From positions 62,001 through 126,000 of the forward strand of contig CANFOM010000006.1 in the NCBI GenBank assembly GCA_947448725.1: a stretch of DNA of 64,000 nucleotides, given 5' to 3'. The stretch's first letter is position 1. Every line of letters begins with the position of its first letter. A program made the translations under genes and the position numbers. Positions 9,822-18,140 of this stretch are shown here, piece by piece. Source of the stretch: Bacteroidota bacterium. Lineage in GTDB: Bacteria > Bacteroidota > Bacteroidia > Chitinophagales > Chitinophagaceae. The notes below the pieces were generated by a model. The model made no database searches and was not told the origin of the DNA. It saw only the letters and a program-made list of their open reading frames with translations.

Positions 9822-10940
9822 TTGACATCAATTCGTAACTTATTTTACCCTTTTGTTCCAGTAGGACATTTGAAAGTGTGGGTCTTAGCCCCAGCCTTGG
9901 ATAATCCAGATCCCAATTTGGCCTACTATTATGACTTTAGTCAAAGTATTGAAGAATATACACGCGTATTTGAACAATTAGATTTGCCCTGGAAATGGCA
10001 ACCCGTTTCTTTAGAAACTTATAAAACCGTTGTTCAAGAAATTGCACATGAAAGAGAAAAAGGAATTTACTTTCCTGTTGTTTTAAATTTATGTGATGGA
10101 GATGAAATTAATGGCGCTCCTGGGGTATCTGTCATTAAAGCATTAGATGCAAAGCAATTGGTGTACACTGGAGCCAATGATTATTTTTACGATATCACTA
10201 CTTCTAAAATTCCAATGAAAGAGGCTTTTGATATAGCTGGTGTAGCTACTCCAAAATGGGAAGCCATTAGAACCAATGATGTAAATGTGCACGATGTGCT
10301 TGAAAATTTAGGCAGCCCTGTGATTGTGAAGCCTGCTGTTTCTGGAGGAAGTTTAGGTGTAGGTGTAAAAAATGTAGTAGAAACACCCAAAGAATTAAAA
10401 GTGCAATTAGCAAAAATGTTCGAAGGCTATCGAGGCTGGAACCTAGCATCAGATGGAATCTTAGCAGAATCCTTTATCGAAGGGCCAGAGTATACCGTGA
10501 TGATTGTAGGTAGCCATACCCATCCAGAATACGCAAAAATTTATCCGCCCATTGAAAGAGTATTTCATGCATCTCTTCCTGAAAAAGAAAAGTTTTTATC
10601 TTTTGATCGTTTATGGGAAATATATGAAGAAGAAACCCCTATGCCTGAGGAAGAAAATTTTTATCAATATCAATTAGGGGATGAATCCATTCAAATGGCG
10701 GTTCAAAAAATTTCTTGGGATGCTTATGTGGCTGTAAATGGCACTGGCTATACCAGGGTAGATGTTCGTATTTGTAATAAAACAGGCATCCCCTATGTTT
10801 TAGAAGTGAATGCACAATGCGGTATCAGTGAAGATGAAAATTTTACTTCTATTGGTGCTATTTTAAGATATGCCAATCAAAGTTTCACAGAATTAGTAGT
10901 ACATATTATTAATGACGCATTTGTAAGAAGAAAAAATTAA
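9822..10940 (+). CDS. D-Ala-D-Ala ligase-like ATP-grasp protein
   Basis: A 372-residue ATP-grasp protein. Recognisable parts are the N-terminal Rossmann-like strand LKVWVLAP, the nucleotide-binding segment VIVKPAVSGGSLGVGV, and the metal/ATP site TRVDVRICN...YVLEVNAQCG with the ExN triad. It is related to D-Ala-D-Ala ligase but lacks close Ddl specificity motifs, and a role in carboxylate-amine ligation of another substrate is more likely. The start is TTG at 9822: an in-frame TAA lies just upstream and no ATG occurs before the conserved core. The next gene begins 4 bases after the stop and codes for a second ATP-grasp protein fused to SET, so the two products probably act together. Confidence 0.83.
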   Translation: MTSIRNLFYPFVPVGHLKVWVLAPALDNPDPNLAYYYDFSQSIEEYTRVFEQLDLPWKWQPVSLETYKTVVQEIAHEREKGIYFPVVLNLCDGDEINGAPGVSVIKALDAKQLVYTGANDYFYDITTSKIPMKEAFDIAGVATPKWEAIRTNDVNVHDVLENLGSPVIVKPAVSGGSLGVGVKNVVETPKELKVQLAKMFEGYRGWNLASDGILAESFIEGPEYTVMIVGSHTHPEYAKIYPPIERVFHASLPEKEKFLSFDRLWEIYEEETPMPEEENFYQYQLGDESIQMAVQKISWDAYVAVNGTGYTRVDVRICNKTGIPYVLEVNAQCGISEDENFTSIGAILRYANQSFTELVVHIINDAFVRRKN

Positions 10941-10944
10941 AATT

Positions 10945-12390
10945 ATGCGTGCCCTTCCCATATTGAATCAAACAGAAAGTTTTAAAGATTTAAAAATTTG
11001 CGTTCTTCAACCCGACTATTCTACATCTGGTGTCGATTATCAATATTACGATCCCAAGAGAGACTTGTCGGCTATTATGCCAGAAGCACATATCGATCAT
11101 ATTTATTTAAATAAGTTAACCACCTACCAGCAGTTAAAAGAATTAAAGGATAAAAACTATGATATCTATATTAATCTATGTGAAGGTTATTTAGAATGGA
11201 AAGTGCCTTCTATTGATGTTATTATAAGCATGGATTTATTAGGATTGCCTTATACTGGGCCCAATGCGAACTTATATGACCCGCCAAAAACCATTATGAA
11301 GTATTTGGCTTTTTGTGAAGATGTGGTTACCCCAGCGCATGTGCTTATTGAATCTTTGGAAGATTTAGATCAATTGCCTGGTAATTTAAAATTTCCATTA
11401 TTTGTAAAACCTGCTAAAGCGGGAGATAGCTTAGGAGTGGATGACGCTTCTAAAGCAAACAATATCGAGGACTTAGTAGTAAAGGTAAAGAACATAGTGT
11501 CCGAATTTGGTTCGGCCTTGGTGGAAGAATACATTGATGGACGAGAATTTACCGTATTGGTTTGTGGCAATGCAGATGGAAAAACTTGTACCAGTTTTGT
11601 TCCGGTTGAATATATTTTCCCTGAAGGTTTTAGTTTTAAAACCTACGCTTTAAAAACATCCGAATTACATCCTACAGCCAATATCCCTGTTACGGAAACG
11701 GCCTTAGCCAATCAATTAAAAAGTATTGCAGAGCAAGTTTTTATGTCTTTTAATGGAGTGGGTTACGGAAGAATGGATTTTAGAATGAATGACAAAGGCG
11801 AAATTTTCTTCTTAGAAATAAATTTTACCTGCTCCGTTTTTTATGCGAAAGGTTATGAAGGATCGGCCGATTATATTTTACTACATGATGGTATTGGACA
11901 AAGAGGCTTCTTAGAAAGAATTATTATTGAGGGCATGTCAAGGTATAGTAGAAAAGAAAAATTATTTACGATTAAAGGAAATGCCATTGCTGGTTATGGT
12001 ATGTATGCAAAATGGGATTTGCCTAAAAATACTTTATTGTTTAAAGGGGAAGAAAAATCACAACGCATTGTAAGTAAAAAATTCGTTGATGAAAATTGGG
12101 ACGAAAGAGAAAAATTAAATTTCAGAAGATACGCCTACCCTATTAGTTCAGAAGTATATATTTTATGGGATTTGCAACCCGAAGAGTGGTCGCCACAAAA
12201 TCATCACTGCGATGCTAATTGTACATACAAAGGATTGAACTTATATGTCAATAGAGACATTAAAAAAGGAGAAGAACTTACTTTGGATTATGGTAGTTTC
12301 TTAGATGAAACCATGGAGCCTTTTAATTGCCATTGTGGTGCTCCTAATTGCCGTGGGCTTATTAAGGGTACGGCTAAAATAAAAGGATAG
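10945..12390 (+). CDS. ATP-grasp ligase fused to SET-domain methyltransferase
   Basis: A 481-residue fusion. Residues 1 to about 325 are a Ddl-like ATP-grasp domain (LFVKPAKAGDSLGVDDAS; GRMDFRMN...FFLEINFTCS). Residues about 345-470 form a complete SET domain: GNAIAGYGMYA (SAM site), NHHCDANC at 419-426, EELTLDYG with Tyr449, and post-SET CHCGAPNCRG with Cys462, Cys464 and Cys469. Together with Cys422 these make the canonical post-SET zinc cluster. SET domains methylate lysine side chains with S-adenosylmethionine; ATP-grasp ligases form amide bonds. A peptide or protein made or tagged by the ligase pair and methylated by SET is a reasonable hypothesis, unproven. It is translated 4 bases after the upstream ATP-grasp gene. 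Confidence 0.88.
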   Translation: MRALPILNQTESFKDLKICVLQPDYSTSGVDYQYYDPKRDLSAIMPEAHIDHIYLNKLTTYQQLKELKDKNYDIYINLCEGYLEWKVPSIDVIISMDLLGLPYTGPNANLYDPPKTIMKYLAFCEDVVTPAHVLIESLEDLDQLPGNLKFPLFVKPAKAGDSLGVDDASKANNIEDLVVKVKNIVSEFGSALVEEYIDGREFTVLVCGNADGKTCTSFVPVEYIFPEGFSFKTYALKTSELHPTANIPVTETALANQLKSIAEQVFMSFNGVGYGRMDFRMNDKGEIFFLEINFTCSVFYAKGYEGSADYILLHDGIGQRGFLERIIIEGMSRYSRKEKLFTIKGNAIAGYGMYAKWDLPKNTLLFKGEEKSQRIVSKKFVDENWDEREKLNFRRYAYPISSEVYILWDLQPEEWSPQNHHCDANCTYKGLNLYVNRDIKKGEELTLDYGSFLDETMEPFNCHCGAPNCRGLIKGTAKIKG

Positions 12391-12483
12391 TGCGCTCTGT
12401 TTAAGCTACTTATTTTTTAAAAATATATTGCGTTTTATTTATTGTGCATTTTCACGTAACTTAATAGTAACGATTGCTTGCTT

Positions 12484-13191
12484 ATGGGTAAATATCAACC
12501 ACCTGCTTTTATTGAACCCTTCTCTCCTTTTTGGTGGGAATGTATGCTGGTGGTTACCTTAATTATTGTTTTGGTAGTAAGGCTTCCTCTGCATTTTAAA
12601 AAATTACAGCATAAAAATTACGCTACCTTTTTAGCCATTTTTTTTATGATTAGTTTTATTATCGAAAACTATTATAATTTGATACATGGTTTTTGGAATC
12701 TTAAACAACATTTGCCAGTTCACTTATGTTGCATTAGTTATTTTATGTGTGTTGCTTTACTACTAAATTACAAACAGTGGCTAGCAGAATGTCTTTATTA
12801 TTGGGGATTGGCTGGGGGCATTCATGCTATGCTTACACCAGAATTTACTGTGGGGATGGAGGGGTATAATTTTTATGCTTATTTTATTGACCATGGAGGC
12901 CTCTTACTCGTGGTTGCCTATATGATTGTTCATTTAAATTTTAGGCCAAGGCCAAGATCTTGGATTTGGGTATTGGGCTATACCCAATTAGTAGCCATTG
13001 GTGTAAGTGTTGTCAATTATAGTGTTGGGGCCAATTATATGTATTTATCTGCAAAGCCCGCAGTCAACAATCCATTTGTAATTGGCGAATGGCCCTATTA
13101 TATTCTTATACTTGAGGCTGTTGCAGTACTTCATTTTTTGGCTTTCTATTGGCCCTTTCATAAAAAGAATAAAGCCCTAATAAAGGCTTAA
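12484..13191 (+). CDS. TIGR02206-family integral membrane protein
   Basis: A 235-residue membrane protein with six to seven hydrophobic segments. The pattern HLPVHLCCISYF, YYWGLAGGIHAMLTPEF and the paired WPYYILILE near the C-terminus match the TIGR02206 (YwaF-like) membrane family, whose function is unknown. The ORF track starts at a TTG (12478); the ATG six bases later at 12484 (MGKYQPPAF) is the more likely start. It follows the SET fusion gene by 93 bases on the same strand and may belong to that unit. Its TAA stop abuts the stop codon of the convergent HAD gene with no base between them. Confidence 0.82.
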   Translation: MGKYQPPAFIEPFSPFWWECMLVVTLIIVLVVRLPLHFKKLQHKNYATFLAIFFMISFIIENYYNLIHGFWNLKQHLPVHLCCISYFMCVALLLNYKQWLAECLYYWGLAGGIHAMLTPEFTVGMEGYNFYAYFIDHGGLLLVVAYMIVHLNFRPRPRSWIWVLGYTQLVAIGVSVVNYSVGANYMYLSAKPAVNNPFVIGEWPYYILILEAVAVLHFLAFYWPFHKKNKALIKA

Positions 13192-13533
13192 TTAAATTTC
13201 TTCAATCCTTTTGGCTTTATCATCTATCACTAAATCAAAATTAGGTTTGGTAGGACTTCCATTGGGGCAATAGCCAGTAATTAATTCATTAAATTTACAC
13301 CCCCATTGATTTAATTGACTAAGTGTTAATGCTCTTAAATCTCTTTTGGAGCTTTCCCCACGTCCCGTCCAATAAGTAATATGCCAGCCTTCCTCAAACA
13401 ACTTATTAATTTTAGCAATATGTTCAAAATTGGGCTCGGCTAATTCATAGACCCGCTTATCCGAGTAAAAGCAGATAGTTTCATCAATATCAACTAAAGC
13501 TTTCTTAGAACCAAACCTTTTAGACTCGATCAT
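13192..13533 (-). CDS. Small HAD-superfamily phosphatase
   Basis: A 113-residue protein with the HAD nucleophile motif in ALVDIDETICFYSD (DxDxT), motif II-like YWTGRGESSKRD and a C-terminal DLVIDDKAKRI acidic motif. The length and motif order match small capsule-biosynthesis/LNS2-like HAD phosphatases without a cap domain. Substrate is not evident. It is convergent with the TIGR02206 gene, with stop codons directly abutting, and divergent from the second acylase gene. Confidence 0.75.
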   Translation of the reverse strand: MIESKRFGSKKALVDIDETICFYSDKRVYELAEPNFEHIAKINKLFEEGWHITYWTGRGESSKRDLRALTLSQLNQWGCKFNELITGYCPNGSPTKPNFDLVIDDKAKRIEEI

Positions 13534-13672
13534 TGTTATGTATTTTAAATGTATTAAACTGAGGCAAATTTAGATAGTTTCTATAAATTACAGCTTGCAT
13601 TTTATTGCCCACTAAAATCATATATAAAAAACTAGCCCTTTTCAAATTTTGAACAAAATTAACCCTTCCATT

Positions 13673-15748
13673 ATGAGATTATTTTTTTTATCACTTTTTG
13701 TAGGTCTACTACAATTAGCCTCTGCTCAAAACACTAGCAATCCTACTATAAGAACTGATAAAATCACCATTGCACGGGATGCCTATGGCGTCCCTCATAT
13801 TTTTGCACCCACCGACCCAGAAGTAGCGTATGGATTGGCTTGGGCGCATGCCGAAGATGATTTTACCACCATTCAAACCCTGATGCTTACTGGTAAAGGA
13901 AAGTTGGCCACCTATCTTGGAAAAAAAGGAGCACCTATTGATTATGTAGTAGGCTTACTTAATACCAAGGCTACTGTGATGGCACAAATAGATCAAATGG
14001 ATCCCGCTTTTTTACAATTGGTTCGTGGGTATTTATTGGGTTTAGAGGCTTATGCAAAAGCACACCCAAAGGATATACTCAATAAGAATGTATTTCCTAT
14101 TAGCATAGAAGAATATTTATCAGCCACTGTTTTTTCAGTAGCTGTATTTTGTGGTGTAGATAAAGCCTTGCCAAAAATCTTAAATGGTACCATCCCAGCT
14201 TTACCTGGTTTTACAGGAGAAGGAAGCAATTCCATTGCAGTGCATTCCAGCAAATCCGCTTCTGGTGAAAATATGTTACTCATTAATGCGCATCAACCCA
14301 TTGAAGGCGCTACTGCTTTTTATGAAGCACATCTTCAAAGTGAAGAAGGATGGAATATTTTAGGAGGATTGTTTCCAGGTGCGCCCTTAATATTTCATGG
14401 TGTTACCCCAAATTTAGCATGGGCGCATACAGTGAACTTGCAAGATAAAATTGATGTCTATCAATTGCAAACCGATAAACAACATCCAGGACAATACAAA
14501 GTGGATGGAGAATGGCTGAAGCTTGAAAAAAGAAAAATAAAATTAAGTATCAAGGGTATTCCATTTCCAATTTATAAAACAGCCTATACTTCTATCTATG
14601 GGCCAACTGCAGCCACACCTAGTGGTGAATATTTTTCGATGCGCTTACCTTCTTTAATGGATGCGGGTGCTTTGCAACAATGGTATGGGATGAATAAGGC
14701 ACAAAATTTTACGCAATTCAAAGCTGCCTTAACACAGAACCATTTACCTATGTTTAATATTGTATACGCCGACAAAAGCGATACTATCTTTTATATTTCC
14801 AATGGGAAAATGCCCTATCGTAATGCAGATACCAGCTACCATTGGAATTCCACTTTGCCGGGTAATACTCGAGCAACACTTTGGACTAAGTTTAAACCTT
14901 TAAGTGCATTGCCTCAATACTTAAATCCAAAAAGTGGTTACTTATTTAATACCAATCATTCGCCTTTTTTAGCCACTGCCGAAAATGAAAATTTAAACCC
15001 TGCCAATTTTGACGCTTACGATGGATATGAATTGGTCCATAACAACCGCAGTCGACGTGCCAAAGATTTAATTGACCAATTAGATAAGTTTAGTTACGCC
15101 GATTTAAAACGCATCAAATTTGATCGTCAACTTCCTGCTACAATTTTATACCCTTATGGATATACAGCAGATACTTTATTTATGCTGGATGAAAATAAGT
15201 ATCCGCAGTTAGCACCCCTTATTGCAAGTTTAAAAAAATGGGACCATCAAGCCATTGCCGAAAGCAATGGTGCACTCATTTATAATCTAGCCTATTATTA
15301 TGTACCTAAATTAATGAAAGACCATAAGAATGATAAATTGACTACCGAAGAAGCGGTGGCTACTTTTGAGTACATCTATCAATTCTTAATGAAAAATTAC
15401 CAACGCTTAGATGTTACCCTTGGAGAAGTACAACGCTTGGTAAGAGGAGAGGAGAACTGGCCACAAAGCGGCATGCCCGATGTTTTGGCTGCTGTACAAA
15501 CTGAACCTTTTGGTGAAGCACAACGTAAAATGAATAGCGGAGATGCTTATATTGGATTTGTTCGCTTTCCCAAAGATGGCAGCTTGCCTTTAATTGAAAC
15601 AGTGAATACTTTTGGTGCAAGCTCCGTAAAAGGTAGTCCACATTATGCCGATCAAAGAGCCATGTACCAAGCACAACAAGTAAAAAAAATGACTTTGGAT
15701 AAAGAGGAAGTACTCAAAAAGGCAGAACGGACTTATCATCCTCAATAA
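13673..15748 (+). CDS. Penicillin acylase family Ntn hydrolase (copy 2)
   Basis: A secreted acylase of 691 residues from the ATG at 13673, which begins the signal peptide MRLFFLSLFVGLLQLASAQ; the ORF-track start at 13649 is a TTG and only adds eight polar residues. The alpha-chain start (ITIARDAYGVPHIFAPTD) and the cleavage site GEGSNSIAVHSSKSASGE are present, with Ser185 (193 in the track numbering) as predicted nucleophile. The beta chain shows LLINAHQPIEG and APLIFHGVTPNLAWAHT, and a C-terminal Asn motif in LFNTNHSPF. The family is that of AHL acylases and penicillin/cephalosporin acylases. It is clearly diverged from copy 1 and not a recent duplication. Confidence 0.88.
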   Translation: MRLFFLSLFVGLLQLASAQNTSNPTIRTDKITIARDAYGVPHIFAPTDPEVAYGLAWAHAEDDFTTIQTLMLTGKGKLATYLGKKGAPIDYVVGLLNTKATVMAQIDQMDPAFLQLVRGYLLGLEAYAKAHPKDILNKNVFPISIEEYLSATVFSVAVFCGVDKALPKILNGTIPALPGFTGEGSNSIAVHSSKSASGENMLLINAHQPIEGATAFYEAHLQSEEGWNILGGLFPGAPLIFHGVTPNLAWAHTVNLQDKIDVYQLQTDKQHPGQYKVDGEWLKLEKRKIKLSIKGIPFPIYKTAYTSIYGPTAATPSGEYFSMRLPSLMDAGALQQWYGMNKAQNFTQFKAALTQNHLPMFNIVYADKSDTIFYISNGKMPYRNADTSYHWNSTLPGNTRATLWTKFKPLSALPQYLNPKSGYLFNTNHSPFLATAENENLNPANFDAYDGYELVHNNRSRRAKDLIDQLDKFSYADLKRIKFDRQLPATILYPYGYTADTLFMLDENKYPQLAPLIASLKKWDHQAIAESNGALIYNLAYYYVPKLMKDHKNDKLTTEEAVATFEYIYQFLMKNYQRLDVTLGEVQRLVRGEENWPQSGMPDVLAAVQTEPFGEAQRKMNSGDAYIGFVRFPKDGSLPLIETVNTFGASSVKGSPHYADQRAMYQAQQVKKMTLDKEEVLKKAERTYHPQ

Positions 15749-15802
15749 ATTAAATTAACTTTTAAATAAATTGCTTCTTTGTAATTAGAGCCGAGTTGGT
15801 CA

Positions 15803-17074
15803 TTAGAGCCTTGCGGTAATAATGCTTTTGTCTAAAAAAGCCTTCGTATCATAGATAACCGTATCCTTGGAATTTTTCAAACTTGGATAATTCAATGATT
15901 TAAAAAAGTCGTGCGCTACGGTTAATACAATAGCATCATAAGTACTTAATTCATGAATTAATTTTATTTGATGCTTTTCAAGTACTTCATTCGCATTAGC
16001 AAAAGGATCAAAAGCAAATACTTGTAGTCCTTGCTTTTCTAATAATTCATAAATTTCAAAAACTTTAGAGTTTCTGATGTCTGGGCAATTCTCTTTAAAA
16101 GTAACACCCAGCAATAAAACCTTCGCTCCTTTTATGGCAACTTTTTTGGCTATTAAAAGTTGTATAATTTTATTAGTAACAAAAGAGCTCATTTGATCAT
16201 TTACATGACGCCCCGATAAAATAACTTGAGGATGATAGCCTAAGCTGGTGGCTTTATGCGCTAAATAATAAGGATCCACGCCAATGCAATGACCGCCTAC
16301 TAAGCCCGGCTTAAAAGATAAAAAATTCCACTTCGTTGCAGCAGCAGCTAAAACATCCTGTGTATCAATATTCATTTTATCAAAAATGAGTGCCAATTCA
16401 TTGACAAAGGAAATATTAATATCTCTCTGTGCATTTTCAATAGATTTGGCTGCTTCTGCTACTTTTATATTGGGTGCTTTATGCGTACCCGCAATAATGA
16501 TGCTTGCATACAAGGCATCCACCTTATTGGCTATTTCGGGCGTAGAGCCCGAAGTAACTTTTATAATTTTAGTAAGGGTATTAATTTTATCTCCTGGATT
16601 AATTCTTTCGGGAGAATAGCCACAAAAAAAATCTTGATTAAATTGTAAATTACTTGCTTTTTCTAAAACCGGTACGCAATCTTCCTCAGTACAACCTGGA
16701 TAAACAGTACTCTCATAAATAACTAAATCTCCTTTTTTTAAAACAGCGCCTACCATCTCAGAGGCTTTTAACAAAGGACTTAGGTCTGGTTGTTTTAATG
16801 CATCTACAGGTGTAGGCACGGTGACAATAAAAACAGTACAGTTTTTTATTTCGTTTAATGTATTGCTAAAAATTAATTGATTAGCGGCTTTAATTTCTTC
16901 AGTAGTGCATTGTAAGGTAGTATCCACTCCTTTTGTTAATGCATCAATTCTACGCACATCAATATCAAATCCAATGACTTTGTATTTTTTACCCAATTCC
17001 ACGGCTAATGGCAAGCCCACATAACCTAACCCTATAACGGCAATAGCATCGAATGTAAATTGTTGATTGTCCAT
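15803..17074 (-). CDS. tviB: Nucleotide sugar dehydrogenase (TviB/WbpO-like UDP-GlcNAc/GalNAc 6-dehydrogenase)
   Basis: A 423-residue UDP-sugar dehydrogenase. The N-terminal NAD fold reads IAVIGLGYVGLPLAVELGKK. The conserved middle segment is YESTVYPGCTEE and GYSPERINPGDK, typical of the TviB/WbpO class that oxidises the C6 hydroxyl of UDP-N-acetylhexosamines. The catalytic cysteine is in GLVGGHCIGVDPYY near residue 264. The C-terminal domain has LGVTFKENCPDIRNSK. These enzymes feed capsule or O-antigen synthesis, but no glycosyltransferases or partner epimerase lie nearby, so it is a stand-alone copy here. It reads toward the second acylase. Confidence 0.87.
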   Translation of the reverse strand: MDNQQFTFDAIAVIGLGYVGLPLAVELGKKYKVIGFDIDVRRIDALTKGVDTTLQCTTEEIKAANQLIFSNTLNEIKNCTVFIVTVPTPVDALKQPDLSPLLKASEMVGAVLKKGDLVIYESTVYPGCTEEDCVPVLEKASNLQFNQDFFCGYSPERINPGDKINTLTKIIKVTSGSTPEIANKVDALYASIIIAGTHKAPNIKVAEAAKSIENAQRDINISFVNELALIFDKMNIDTQDVLAAAATKWNFLSFKPGLVGGHCIGVDPYYLAHKATSLGYHPQVILSGRHVNDQMSSFVTNKIIQLLIAKKVAIKGAKVLLLGVTFKENCPDIRNSKVFEIYELLEKQGLQVFAFDPFANANEVLEKHQIKLIHELSTYDAIVLTVAHDFFKSLNYPSLKNSKDTVIYDTKAFLDKSIITARL

Positions 17075-17098
17075 TTCAAACCAAAGTTAATGGTCTAC

Positions 17099-17989
17099 TT
17101 AGTGATGACCATAATTTTTTTCTCCAGCAGTAATACTCACTTTTAATCTATTTTGAGCAGGAGGTAAAGGACAAGTAGCAAATGCTGTAAATGCACAAGG
17201 AGGATTGTAGGCTTTGTTAAAATCTATTTCTGTATTACCACTAGCATCTGGCCTAGGAATATCAATAAAACGGCCTGCTCCGTAAGTAGTTTTACCTGCG
17301 GTTTCATCACCAAATACTATAAATAAGTTTGGTCCGCCTTCGTCGATAACATCTAAAGTATATTCTTTATTATTAATAGTAAACAATAATCGACCCGCAC
17401 TTTTTTGTGCCGTAGTTTGGCCTAATACATTGGTGATCATTAATAAACTTTGAGCAGGTTGAACCAATACTGCTTTTAGGCGCCAATTAGAATCAACAGG
17501 AAAACGATTGATCCCTTTAAATTCTTTCAATGTTGCTGCTTGTAAATTTCTAAATCTGATGCCTACTTTATCTTCTCGCTTGATCACTGCCCATCTAAAG
17601 TGAGACCAATCCATCGTTTTGGCAGGCGCTTCATTTTTAAATACAAGATTAGCTGCTGTCCCTTTTATTTCTTTATTATCAATTTTTACAATATTATTAT
17701 TCTTATTCACCCAGGTAACAGAATCGCCCTCGTAGATAAAATCACCTAAATAATCAGGGAACTCATTGTTATTGTATTTACTATCATTCCCTTCTCCTTT
17801 ACCAAATGTATTGACCCCCTTATGCAGCCAAAAAAGGCCCTCTAAATTTAGCCAGCCATTGGGTTGTTTTAAATCATTTTCTCTTTTGGCATGCCAATCA
17901 TTAATGGATTGGGTATATTGTTTACTTCCCTGGCCAAAAAGGTTAGTTAGGAATAAAGTACAGATAATAAGTAATATATTTTTTTTCAT
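17099..17989 (-). CDS. DUF1684 domain protein, exported
   Basis: A 296-residue protein with a signal peptide (MKKNILLIICTLFLTNLFGQ). The motif run NGWLNLEGLFWLHKG, the central GIRFR and the C-terminal ETTYGAGRF-like block followed by DFNKAYNPPCAFTAFATCPLPP are characteristic of DUF1684, a widespread family of unknown function. The conserved NPPC...CPLPP segment suggests a metal or disulfide site, which is inference. It is transcribed toward the nucleotide-sugar dehydrogenase gene with a 24-base gap and may be co-transcribed. Confidence 0.82.
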   Translation of the reverse strand: MKKNILLIICTLFLTNLFGQGSKQYTQSINDWHAKRENDLKQPNGWLNLEGLFWLHKGVNTFGKGEGNDSKYNNNEFPDYLGDFIYEGDSVTWVNKNNNIVKIDNKEIKGTAANLVFKNEAPAKTMDWSHFRWAVIKREDKVGIRFRNLQAATLKEFKGINRFPVDSNWRLKAVLVQPAQSLLMITNVLGQTTAQKSAGRLLFTINNKEYTLDVIDEGGPNLFIVFGDETAGKTTYGAGRFIDIPRPDASGNTEIDFNKAYNPPCAFTAFATCPLPPAQNRLKVSITAGEKNYGHH

Positions 17990-18140
17990 ATCGTTCAGTT
18001 AAGGTGACGGATGGTAATTAAAGTAGGCAAAATTAAGCTTTTAAACTGGCCTTTCAAAAAGACAAGCTTTAAATAAGCTTAAAATATTAAAAATGAAATC
18101 AAACATAGTTTTTATTAAATTTATGGTAAGATTAATGACC

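Noticed and set aside
13649-13672. TTG start of the second acylase in the ORF track
   Set aside because: An ATG 24 bases downstream begins a clean signal peptide; the extra residues are polar and not leader-like.
18035-18080. Three AAGCTT repeats before the S41 protease gene
   Set aside because: Irregular spacing and no match to a known site; not strong enough to call an operator.
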